64,000 bases of DNA from Tuctoria greenei (lineage: Eukaryota > Streptophyta > Magnoliopsida > Poales > Poaceae), in the NCBI GenBank assembly GCA_036927565.1, contig JAYESD010000007.1, positions 127,322,230-127,386,229 on the forward strand. The letters run 5' to 3'. How positions within the stretch are numbered: the stretch's first letter is position 1; each line of letters begins with the position of its first letter. The notes beneath the pieces are model-generated. The model worked only from the letters and a program-made list of their open reading frames with translations, had not been told where the DNA came from and did no database searches. Positions 11,601-21,057 of this stretch are shown piece by piece. The translations under genes and the position numbers were made by a program.

Positions 11601-12109
11601 CATTCTCACACCTTGAGAAGCATGGTGCAAATTGGGTGGATGAGCTTCCATGTGCGCTGTGGGCTAGCCGGACATCAACCAGCCGGGCCACGGGGGAAAC
11701 GCCTTTCTTCTTGGTGTACGGGGCAGAGGCCGTCCTCCTCAGAGAAATTACCATGGGCTCCCCCCATGCCCAGAGGTACGGCGAAGCCGCACAGGACCAG
11801 CTCCGGCGTGAAGACCTGGACCTCGTCGACGAGGGACGAGTGCGAGCAGCTCTCCGAAATGCACGGTACAGGCAGGCGCTCTGGCTCTACCACCAGAGGA
11901 CCGTGCGGAGTAGGTAGATAAAGGTAGACGACCTGGTGTTGCGCCGCATACTCTCTCGGGAAGGGTCTAACAAACTCTCCCCCAGCTGGGAGGGCCCCTT
12001 CCGGGTACCAGAGGTTTGCCGCCCAGGATGCGTCCGCCTGGCTATGGAGGATGGACAGCGATTACCCAACCCATGGAACATCGAGCACCTCCGTAAGTTA
12101 TACCCCTAG
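8622..12109 (+). pseudogene. G2 pol (RT, two RNase H domains, integrase), decayed
   Basis: RT (about 8661-9554) has FLDAYSGFHQI and YVDDIVVKI, so the catalytic aspartates are intact. The connection/first RNase H part is about 9900-10215 (PVYYVSEVLHEEKTRYLE). A second RNase H-like domain is at 10270-10650 with LYFDGS, NMAEYEAL, KGDSQLI and ADDLSTKAS. Integrase runs from about 11040, with an H/H/C/C zinc region ending CKACQFHAK, then WGLDILGPFP and a degraded catalytic core. The end is LRKLYP at 12107-12109. Damage: TAG 9552-9554, a frameshift near 9655, TAG 11314-11316, and several stops and shifts beyond 11460. The dual RNase H layout is diagnostic of Tat elements. Confidence 0.88.
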
Positions 12110-12191
12110 ACCAGGGTTGGGACAATGTTATTTCATTGTAAAAGTTATATATTATCTCAGGACAACACTTAGGCTAGGGGGATGGGGCTCC

Positions 12192-12240
12192 GAGTGCACA
12201 TTCCGCTTAGCCTGGTCCAGAACCCTAAGTAGGTGCACTC
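12192..12240. other. Conserved hairpin 1 of G2
   Basis: Outer stem GAGTGCAC (12192-12199) with GTGCACTC (12233-12240); inner stem CTTAG (12206-12210) with CTAAG (12225-12229); the loop begins CCTGGTCC. G6 has an equivalent at 37330-37377. Confidence 0.6.
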
Positions 12241-12590
12241 GACTTCATCCGACACCCAGGCTGGGTTATTCCCGTTGTAAAGTCTGCTCCGTTTTATGAG
12301 AAACTACAATGAAAGAATGTTGTCCTGCCTGGTATAGGGTTTGTCAATTCAAAAATTATCTTTATTTTTTATGATGTTGCTGCAAGCCCGCCATAGCTCG
12401 TGATCTATCATGAGCGCTGTCATTTTTCCCCTGCTTTAGCAATAGTGGGAGCCTTGCTGTCTGGATTGCAGGTGGGGTTGCTTGTGGTACCTGCAATGTG
12501 CCTGGGGCCTCGGATGTTCCAATACTCGGGGGCATGTGTCTCCAGATGGTCTCCCCCGGAAAAGGCTTACGCCGAGTGGGGGGTCCAGGG

Positions 12591-12631
12591 GCACATCCTG
12601 CTTAGCCTGGTCCCGTACCCTAAGCATGTGC
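12591..12631. other. Conserved hairpin 2 of G2
   Basis: GCACA (12591-12595) pairs with TGTGC (12627-12631), and TGCTTAG (12599-12605) with CTAAGCA (12620-12626). Inside the loop GGT and ACC can also pair. G6 has an equivalent at 37042-37075. Confidence 0.6.
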
Positions 12632-12893
12632 GCTCTGCCTCCCCAGCGCTACAACCGAGTACTGGGGGCCAAATGGACCACCCTTGGGTAGTATGGACGA
12701 CGAGTCCTAGGTGCAGATGCACTGAATTACCCAAGCCCCACGAGTCAACCCAGGATTGTAAGTCAAGCGACACTACAAAAAAGAGCAGGGGTAAAGTGAC
12801 CAGCGGACAGAATTACTTCTCTTTTTTGATCTATGTACAGGTCTTTGAGGAAGTTATTCCGGCAACCACCGTCAGAGTACCCGCGAAGACAGT

Positions 12894-13226
12894 GGGCACC
12901 GCTGGACTGGAGCTCCGGCGGCACCCCCAGGGGGCCCACTGTCGACCTCTCACTGGAGATGGCAGGCAGCGCCGGGCTGGAGCTCTGGCGGCACCCCCAG
13001 GGGGCCCGCTGTCAACCTCTCACTGAAGATGGCGGGCACCGCCGGACTGGAGCTCCGGCGGCACCCCCAGGGGGCCCGCTGTCGACCTCTCACTGAAGAT
13101 GGCGGGCACCGCCGGACTAAAGCTCCAGCGGCACCCCCAGGGGGCCCGCTGTCGACCTCTCAATAAAGATGGTGGCCACCGCCGGACTGAAGCTCCGGCG
13201 GCACCCCCAGGGGGCCCGCTGTCGAC
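12894..13226. repeat. 70-bp tandem repeat, about 4.8 units
   Basis: The string AGCTCCGGCGGCACCCCCAG, or a one- or two-base variant, recurs at 12911, 12981, 13051, 13121 and 13191, exactly 70 bp apart. Each unit can fold as CGCCGGA-loop-TCCGGCG followed by a CCCCC/GGGGG hairpin. Each ends GGGGGCCCGCTGTCGACC, which resembles the purine tract plus LTR start of G1 (GGGGGCCACTGTCAGTAC). A looser array of the same type lies in G6 (about 37600-37900). Confidence 0.88.
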
Positions 13227-13454
13227 ATACCTGCATACTCAGCTACGGCAATGCTACCTACGCATCCTAGGCTCCCCCTGCACCGGTCCACCCTAAGCCC
13301 TAAGTGTATGACAGGTGTGCCCATAACAACTGGCCACGCCTGTCAGGGGGCCATACTTTGGGGGACGGCAGGTCCTGGAAGCTAAGGAACAACAAGCAGC
13401 TAGAAGACATTACTGGAAATAAAAGCAGGCTGAGTATAAAAGGCACCACAGACA

Positions 13455-13470
13455 TATTTTTTATTACACA
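13455..13470 (-). terminator. Possible polyadenylation signal of G2 aORF
   Basis: On the minus strand AATAAAAAAT lies about 85 nt beyond the aORF stop codon (13549-13551). It fits a plant near-upstream element, but this is position-based inference only. Confidence 0.35.
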
Positions 13471-13548
13471 AATAAAAAGTTTGTCACCACAACCAACCAC
13501 AAGACAAAAGCAGAAAGACAAAAACTTAAACAGGCGCCCGGGGAGCCC

Positions 13549-16488
13549 TCAGCCGCTCCGCTGGAACCTTGAGGCGATGAGTGCCACCACATCCGAAACT
13601 TCAGACTTGGCGGCCTCTTCCCTCTCGGCGATGGGCCCCTCGAGGACCGGCTGCAGGGAGACGTCGGGGTACCAGCTCCGGTAGCAGGACAGGATGTGCG
13701 TCACCACCTCCTTCACCAGCATCCGTCCCTCTGCCTCCAGCTGGTTGTCGAGGATGGCCCCCAGCGAACGCATCCTCGAGCTGGTGGAGTCAAGCGCTGG
13801 GAACACTTGGCTCACCTCCTGCGCCCGCTCCCCCACGTGCGCCGGGCTGAAGCCGAGCGGCACAAGAGCCGAGTCAGCACCGCCAAGGAACTCCCAGACC
13901 TTCTGGGCCTCAGCGGAGCGCGCCGCCCGGAGCTCCTCCACCTCCTACTGGGCCGCCGCCTAGGAACCGCTTCTCCTTGGCCGCCAGGGCCCTCTCGTGC
14001 TCGCCGACTCCCTTCTCGCAGCGGTCCAAGTCACCCTCCTTGAGGGCAATGTTGAACTCACAGTCCAAGAGGGCTTGGCGCTCAACAGACTGGGCCTGCT
14101 GTGCCTCAGCCACGGCGGCTTCCCGACGGTCTAGCTCGGCGGCGCGGACTCTCGCCCCTTCCTACTGGAGGATGAGCCCGTGGCAGGTCGCCTCCACCTC
14201 GGCCTGCTTCGCTGCCAGCTCCTGCTCCCGTTCGGCCAGAGCAGCCTCTCGGAGGGACAGTAGGTGCTGAAGGTCCTCGCAGGCCTGGAGGTGGGAGCTG
14301 ACCTCAGCGTGGATGGCCTCGGCGTCTGCCTTCAGCTTCTGGGTGACAGCGTCCAGCTGGGCGATGAGGTCGCGCTCCTGCTCAAGGATCTTCATCTCCT
14401 CCCAAACGACCGCCTCCCGCTGGGCCGCTCGGCTCTTCGCCAGCCGGGTCCGGGTCTCCAGGGTCCTCGCCCATTCTCGGAGCCGGTCGTCCTCGTCCTC
14501 GAGCCGCCCTTTCTCCCGGGCGAGGGCCGCCTGGGCCTGCCGGAAGCTGGAGTAGGCCACGGCCATAGCCTCAGACAGGGGGAGAGGCTCCACCGTAGCA
14601 GCGGGCTCCTGCCTCCCCACTTCTTCAATGTCGTCCTCCATTTGGAGGACCACTGGGGAGACGGGGACCAGGGCCCCCTCCCCGATGGCAGCACCCAGGG
14701 CGGTGGCGCCAACCGACGTAGCAGTGTCGGAGGGCACGATGGCATTGGCCGGCACGGAGTAGCCGGTGGATGCGGAGTCGTTGGCGGGCACGACAGCGAT
14801 CATCGGCGCGTGCGGCTGGGCTTCGGTAGTCGTCGCGGGGGTCTCGGACACGGAGGCCCAGGGCACCCCGGCGGCAGTGGCCCGGTGCACCGGAGCAGGG
14901 CCCGAGGCTGCAGAAGATCCCCGCGAGCCGGCTGGGGTGGCAAACCCCCCAGCACAAGTGCCCGCGGGTGGTGGAGTAGCTTTGGTGGCGCTGAAATCAA
15001 GCAAACTCAGATCATAACAAAATGACAGGGTAGGCGCACAACAAAGAACACCCAAGGTAAAATCTGAGCAAGCTTACCGAGGGACACTGAAGTTCCACCG
15101 CTTCCCGAAAGGGTTGGGGGGGTTTGGACCCCCCGAACCCATGGCGGGGGCCCCTGTGGTAGTGGCGTTGGCGGCACCCCCGAGGTCTGGCGCCCCTTTG
15201 AACGGAGAGGGAACGCTAGGGTCCCGTCGGCGTTGAGGAGCCTCCCCCTCTTGCGCGTGGAGGACTCGGGCGGCAAAGTGGCGCCATCGGCGCCCCCTGG
15301 CGACGAGCACGGCGGGGCTCCGGAGTCCTGACGAGGGGCAGAAGGGGCCGGCGGCGACGACCGAGCGCGCTTCTTGGGGGTCGGGTTCGACACCGGAACC
15401 GACACCTTCCCCTTCCCCTTGTCGGCAGAGGCGACGACGCCACCCCATGGATGGTGCTGGGGCCCGCTCGAGGAGTTGTTGCTTTAAGAACCGTCGTTGC
15501 TTAAGGGAGCCTCGCCTCCCTCAGCGTCGTTGGCGATGCTGACCCCCCGGAACGGGTCCCCGATCTGGCGTTGCGCCAGCCCTGACTCGTCGAGGGTCGG
15601 CATCGTCTTCAGCAGCTGCCTCCTCAACTCAGAGTCCGAACACAAGGGGCGGTAGGCCGACGGAAGAGCCAGTGCCTCAGGGGAGATGCCATCGGGGTAG
15701 ACCTAGGTCAGCATGTCAAGCAGCTGCTGCTCGCCCAGGTTGGAGTCGGGGCCGGTCTCGAGCCGGGTGCAGTCCGACAGGCCGGTGAACATCGATGTCG
15801 GACGGGCGTGATGCTGGAGCGGAGCTATGCGATGGGACATGAAGTTCCTCAGCACCATGGCAGACAACAGCCCGTGGTCCGCCAGCATCTGGATCCTCTC
15901 TAGCACCGGGTTGAACGCCTCCTCCAGCTCTGGGCGCTCCTCCCAGAATGACCGCTCGGAGTAGGGGATCCCGGTGGGGAGGCACATCCGGTCGTGGGCC
16001 TCAGCCTTGGCGATCATCCAATCTTCACGCCACAGCTCCCACCGTGCAGAGTTGAAGGAAGCAATGTACCTCGTGGGGATATTTGTCCGGCGCTGGAAGT
16101 AGTAGGCGCCGAGGTGCTCCTTCGAGCTCCTAACGGTGGCCCTCAGTACAAAAAAGTATCGGAAGAGCTTCACCGACGGCATCACCCCCACGAACATCTC
16201 GGAGAGGTGAGCGAAGACCGCCAACATGGCAATCGAGTTCGGCGCGAGGTGGTGGAGTTGGAGGCCGAAGGTCTCCAGGAGCATGACCAGGAAGGCGGAT
16301 GCTGGCGGGACGAAGCCGGCCAGCACGTACAACGAGAAGAGGACCATCTCCCTGGCGGAGAGGCTCAGCGGGAGCCTCCCAGGACGGAGCCACGTCTTCC
16401 GCTCAGGAGTATGCCAGCCGAGAAGCCGGCACATGGGGGCCAGGTCAGCAGACCTGGACAGCCGGGACTTGGGCAAGATGCTCGCCAT
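13549..16488 (-). pseudogene. Antisense accessory ORF of G2 (aORF copy b), two exons, mildly decayed
   Basis: The ATG at 16488 starts MASILPKSRL. The N-terminal domain has MVLFSLYVLAGFVPP, FGLQLHHLAPNSI and LSEMFVGVMPSVKLFRYFF, aligning with copies a and e. A middle region with TRKRGRLLNADG ends at the phase-2 intron (14991-15077). Exon 2 is first Ala/Pro-rich, then a long coiled coil (about 14620-13950), and ends with a small conserved C-terminus containing PVLEGPIAEREEAAKSEVS. Damage: TAG near 15703, TAA near 15485, a frame change before the intron, TAG 14159-14161 and a frame change near 13940. It diverges more from copies a, c, d and e than they do from each other. Function unknown; a structural or nucleic-acid-associated role is only a guess. 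Confidence 0.82.
14991..15077 (-). other. Spliceosomal intron of aORF copy b
   Basis: 87 bp on the minus strand, donor CCCTCG|GTAAGC, acceptor TTGATTTCAG|CGCC, phase 2. It joins the local exon 1 frame to the open exon 2 frame at the position seen in copies a and c. Confidence 0.75.
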
Positions 16489-17036
16489 GAGGGTTGAAGG
16501 AGGAGGCTCTGGACGGGGGGATCGGGAGTTAGAGCGCAAGAACTGGGATTGAGGCAAAAAGCACGAGCGCAGGGGTGCAGAGACGGGAGAAAGGACCCTC
16601 AGGGGGAAAATTCTCTTTTTATGCACCTCTACAGTCCAACAGGCGCAAAAGTGTGAATCACCGCAGCCTCAATAAAAGAGCAATGGTCCCGCGTAGGCAA
16701 TGACATGAGGTCTCGGGTCGCTCGACAAAGAAGGCGAGCCGAGCGGCTAGCTATGCGGGAGGTAAATCGGCGGTTTTCGAAAGGGCAAAAGCAGCAGAAG
16801 TGCAGGAGCCACCTTGGGAACCACCATAGTTAAAGCACGACTGAAGGCAGAAGTCACGTCGCACGACGCCTGTTCAGCACCTTCACTTACCAGAAGGGGA
16901 CACGTTGCCTCAACGGCAGGGGCGTGTCGCCTGGGGAACTGCCCCGAAGTGGAATTGGAAGAGTTGCGCGGGAAGAAGAGGAAGAAGACCCCACCTGCGG
17001 TATCGACGACTCTCCCAAGGTAGGCTCGGGAGCCAA
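16489..17036. promoter_or_regulatory. aORF upstream region and 3' end of G2 interior
   Basis: Non-coding. On the minus strand GCATAAAAAGAGAA (16612-16625) is a TATA-like box about 125 nt before the aORF ATG. The purine-rich segment AAGGTAGGCTCGGGAGCC just before 17037 is the likely PPT. No other feature seen. Confidence 0.45.
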
Positions 17037-18075
17037 TGTCAGTACCCCACAGACCGGGTACCCCCGCGCACAGGGAGAAAACCACTAAGGACTCCGCCTC
17101 TGCTTAAGAGGCCGAATCTGAGACTGCCACATCGTGGAGGGAAGGACCAGATCCTACCTCTCCGTCGGAGGAGGATCCCAAGCTGCCACGTGGCCAGCAG
17201 AACTGGACCCTCGCCTCCCCGCTGAGGCGGGCTCCAGAGCCACCACGTGGCCAATCGGGACCTCAGGGCCAGGCCCGCGTCTTCGCAGGGAAAGGCACCA
17301 GAACTACCACGTGGCCTGCAGCGCTGAGCCTCCACCCCTCCATAGGGGTGGGCTCCGGATGCGCCATGTGGCCTGTTCCGTCAAGTGCCCGACTTCCCAC
17401 AGAGGCAGGCTCCGGAGCAACCACGTGGCGAACGGCCAACTTAGTGCGGTAGGAAGCCGCAGCAAAGGAACGCGTGCGCTGCTCAGACAGGCATTAAGTA
17501 CGCGCACCTTCCCCAGGCAAGCTGAGTCGCGCATGCGAAGGTCAAGGCTCCAGTGTCCTGTCTTGTCCGAGTAGCCGGTACAGACCCATGCCGCAAGAAG
17601 GACGAATGATCCGCGAGGACAAGACGGACGAGACGTGCACGACCATCATCACCAACTATGTGTAGCCCTGGCGCACGACGCGGCGGGATGGCGCATTGAC
17701 ACCCCTGACAAAGGGAAGTAGATAGAAATTAATCCTAGATCTTGTATAGGATTTGGCTCTCCTCGAGACCACCTGTAGGGTCCTGGGGCTCACCTTGTGA
17801 CTGCAGAGTCCTTGAACTATAAAAGGACTCGGCAGACGACCTTCGTGAGGGATCGAAAAATCAGACTAAGACTCATACACGCTCAAGCAAGGCAATACAC
17901 AAACACTCCCATGGACGTAGGGTATTACGCTCCGGCGGCCCGAACCACATAAATCCTCTGTGTTCATCATCCTGCTGCGTTTGATCTCCTGGGACTAGCC
18001 TTCGTGAATCCAAAGAACCTCCGCGGGGTGCTCCCTAAGCAGGTCTTGGGGAAGTGTCGTTTACGACCTTCGACA
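17037..18075 (+). repeat. 3' LTR of G2
   Basis: 1039 bp, TGTCAGTACC...TTCGACA, colinear with the 5' LTR. TATA box at 17817-17826. Confidence 0.93.
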
Positions 18076-18080
18076 GTGGA

Positions 18081-18547
18081 GTTACTGGTATTAGGAGTCT
18101 TCCGATCGTGTGTTATTAAGATAGCATTAATGACACATAATCAGGTCTTGAAGTCCTTAATTTTCCTTGAAGGTCCGAGTCGTTGGAGGTCCACCAATCT
18201 GCCTGTTAAGGTTGAAGGTCCGGCGGTTGGACGCGTGGCAGCTCCGAAGCTTACAGTCTTGGACGAATAGGTCCGGTGCTATTTTACACGTGTCGGTACC
18301 GGAGTTTCCCTCTATCAGGTGTTAGGTCCGGGCGTGCCACACAGGTATCTAGTCCGGAGTTTTCCCATGTATGGAATGTAGCTCCAGTTTTATGATACAC
18401 GTGGCGGCATTGGAACTAACCATACGAGGGAGGCAGGTCTGGTTCCGAGTGACACGTGGGGCCTTTGGGTGTCTTCAACTCAGATAGGTGGAGTTCCTTT
18501 GCACTCTTTGCAGTTCCAAGGGGTATCCGATACGCAGGGTACCGACA
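18081..18547 (-). repeat. Inverted 3' LTR of G4, inner part
   Basis: Continuation of the inverted family B LTR interrupted at 4979. It contains the inverted CGATCGTGTG..TTAAT block and ends GGTACCGACA. Together with 4602-4979 it totals about 845 bp, close to the 858 bp of the G1 LTR. Confidence 0.88.
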
Positions 18548-19087
18548 GTGGCCCCATGGGCCCATCTCTGGGAGAGACCCTTTGGGTTAAGTCATTCTGC
18601 CGGAGGTGGGTCCATCTTTCGATTTCTACGTCGTGTCTTCAAGGGTTTTTGGATGTTCCGTTGAGGTGGTGCTTCATAGTTAAACCATCGCCGCGTGACA
18701 TCTTCAGGATGTGGCAGGTGAGATCTGCGCGTGCGGATCTCACGCAATTTAAGGTCGTCGGTTCCCAATACGAAGATCGTATCGGTTTCGCGTGCCCTGT
18801 CAGGCCGCTGCCCTTGGGTTTCCCGCCTCTCATCATGACAACTGTTCGCCTGGAGTAAGGACCTCTACTTGATTATCTGGGTGGCCCCAGGCCCCTTTGT
18901 CATTGGCAGGGTGAAATTTTTGAAATGCATCCTTGGCCCTTTTGCAGTTTCCATCCAAGCGTTGCGGAGGCTTACTTAAGAAGGAAAGTGCGCAAGGGTT
19001 GAAGACTCTTTACACATTTGATCATCTTTGTGCTCAGAGCCTCTCAACCTCCACCTAACTTTCCATCCTTTGCTCCACTTTGCCGCG
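18548..19087 (+). promoter_or_regulatory. G4 aORF leader and inverted PPT region
   Basis: Homologous to the inverted 3114-3648. It starts with the reverse complement of the purine tract (GTGGCCCCATGGGCCC). A perfect hairpin GTGAGATC (18718-18725) / GATCTCAC (18736-18743) and a TATA-like TTACTTAAGAAGG (about 18972-18984, about 105 nt before the ATG) are both shared with G1. Translated pieces here are not convincing genes. Confidence 0.5.
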
Positions 19088-19528
19088 ATGGAGTTGGGTC
19101 TCCGCCAGAGCCGTCTCACGAGTGATGATGATCTAAAGAAGGTCCAGACCTACATGGGGTGGTCCAGCGACTCCTTCAACCATCTGGTCCACGCCGGCAA
19201 GCTTCCGTTCAAGAAGAAGCACGCCGGCGACATGGTGTACTTCTCTGCGTACGCAATGGTGGGGCTGATCCCACCTTTCTCAACCTTCCTCTTGATGCTG
19301 TTAGACTTCTATGGTCTGCAGTTGTACCACCTTGGCCCCCACTCTATTCTTCTTGTGTCAACATTTGTCCACTTCTGTGAGATGTGGGTGGGTATTCCCC
19401 CCTGCGTCGAGCTTTTCCGTACCTTCTTCACCAACCACACCACCGGCAAGAGTTCCGACTATCTTGGTTTCTACTATTTTATGTAGTGCAAGAAATGCCC
19501 CCACAAGTACTTGAGGTCATTTCCTTCC

Positions 19529-21006
19529 TGTAAGTGCATCTAGGTCCCTTGTGGGTTTTGGTGGATTGATGATGAACCATTAAAGTGCTGATGAACTTGG
19601 TTGATCATGAGCGCAGATCCGAAGTACAGAATGTAGCTTTGAAGAAAGACGGCAAAAGGAGAAAAGTTGTGGCGAAGAAGAATAGAAATAGGGTTTTCTA
19701 TTTTCTCCTTGAGTCGTAGGAAAAACCGTACTATTAAGAGGGACACGACGCGTAGACATTTAGTGAGTCATTCGGGTGCTCAACCCCTTAGTAGAAGATT
19801 TTAGTAGGGCCTTTGTGGCTTGGACGGACTTGTCTGACTCGTGGTGTCAGATATGTCCGAATTCCCTCTGTTGGAAGTCGGACATGTCCGAGACTGTGTG
19901 TCAGACTTATCCGAATTGGTACTGGAAGGGTTCCAGTGAGAGTACCAGTGAAGTTTCGGACTTGTTCGAACCTGGGGGTTGGACATGTCCGAGATGGATC
20001 TGTTCCCAAGGACTAAGAAAAATTTTCTAAGTCCCAGAGAGTCAGACTTGTCCGAGTTCTCTCTGCAGAACTTCAAACATGTCCGAGATTGTGTGTCAGA
20101 CATGTCTGAAGTGGCTTTGGTCAGACAAGTCTGAAGTGAAAGGCCTGACCTTTGAGGTCAGACATGTCCGACTTTGTGTCAGACATGTCCGACGTGGGCT
20201 GTGTCAAACGGCTCTAATGACCTTTTGGAGTATAAATAGTGGGTGGTTTCGACCCTCCAACTATGCCTAACACCCCTGAACAGTTCTGAACGCCCATTTG
20301 AACTCAAGAACCTCTCTCCACTTGTTCTTCACCTCTAGAGCCCAAATTCAAGTTTTTTTTGGGAGAGTGAAGAGTGCTTTGTGAGAATCGGGAGAAACGG
20401 TTTGTTGAGGGGTTGAGCAACGTGTTATTCGCTAAGTTTCTTCGTGATTGCGTGTTTGTTGCTCTTGGGGTTCTCCCCTAGACGGTTAGGCGTCACCCCG
20501 CGATTTCTTTGTGATCTCTTGTAATCGGGGAGTTTGTAATAATCTTTGTGATAGTGGAAGATTTGGGAGTTGGCCCTTGTGGCAACTCGTGAGGGAAAGG
20601 CTAGAGAAGGCCTGGTCCCTTGTGGACTCCTCAACGGGGATGTAGGATCCTTTGTGGTTCCGAACCTCAGGATAAAATCGTTTGTCTCTTGTTGTTCTTC
20701 CGTTCTCGCAAGTTTTGATTCTAGTGTTTTTCCGCGTGCTATCTCTCCCTCAGCTTTCTTTCTACTCCATACTTCGTGTAGAGCTGCTATGGATCGATAT
20801 CTCTCACTAGATCGCTTAAAAATTGGATTTTTGGTCTGATCGTGCAGGTAATCTCGGACTTATCCGACCCAGGTCAGACTTGTCCGACTTAGGTCAGACA
20901 AGTCCGACTAGAAGTCAGACAAGTCCGACTTCTCTGTTTTCATAACTCTAAATTAAGTTTAAATTATCGATTATCGCCTATTCACCCCCCCTCTAGGCCG
21001 CTTTCA
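19529..21006 (+). repeat. 5' LTR of C5
   Basis: TGTAAGTGCATC...GCTTTCA. The TATA box TATAAATA is at 20231-20238. Upstream of it (19820-20195) and near the 3' end (20850-20935) are about 16 copies of a palindrome-like site, typically CAGACATGTCCGA or CGGACTTGTCCGA. Confidence 0.95.
20231..20238 (+). promoter_or_regulatory. TATA box of the C5 5' LTR
   Basis: TATAAATA just downstream of the dense palindrome array; the same box is at 30050-30057 in the 3' LTR. Confidence 0.7.
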
Positions 21007-21008
21007 CT

Positions 21009-21020
21009 TGGTATCAGAGC
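21009..21020 (+). other. Primer binding site of C5
   Basis: TGGTATCAGAGC, complementary to the 3' end of initiator tRNA-Met, two bases after the LTR. Confidence 0.92.
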
Positions 21021-21057
21021 AGGTTTCTCCGGAAGAGACTAACATCTCGGAGAATCG

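Larger units (their letters stand above)
12110..13548 (+). other. Post-pol non-coding block of G2
   Basis: This 1.4 kb lies between the pol stop and the antisense gene's stop. It holds two hairpins (12192-12240 and 12591-12631), a 70-bp tandem array (12894-13226) and a possible minus-strand polyadenylation signal near 13459. No credible protein gene is present; the short open frames over the tandem array are by-products of its 70-bp GC-rich unit. Confidence 0.7.
4980..18075 (+). mobile_element. G2: complete Tat-type Ty3/gypsy retrotransposon with two LTRs
   Basis: 13.1 kb: 5' LTR, PBS, gag-pro, pol, a post-pol non-coding block with hairpins and 70-bp tandem repeats, an antisense spliced aORF, and 3' LTR. 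The flanks read gtggc (4975-4979) and gtgga (18076-18080), a target duplication with one mismatch. It is inserted in the inverted LTR of G4. In the first 105 or so aligned LTR bases I count 6 differences, so it is not recent. Its LTR family differs from that of G1, G4, G6 and G8. Confidence 0.93.

Noticed and set aside
12833..13296. Small open frames over the 70-bp repeats (RHPQGARCRPL-type units)
   Set aside because: Produced by the repeat itself; no homology in G6 at the same place beyond the DNA motif.
19820..20935. CRISPR-like repeat array
   Set aside because: Repeats are 12-14 bp, degenerate, irregularly spaced, and lie in an LTR of a plant element.
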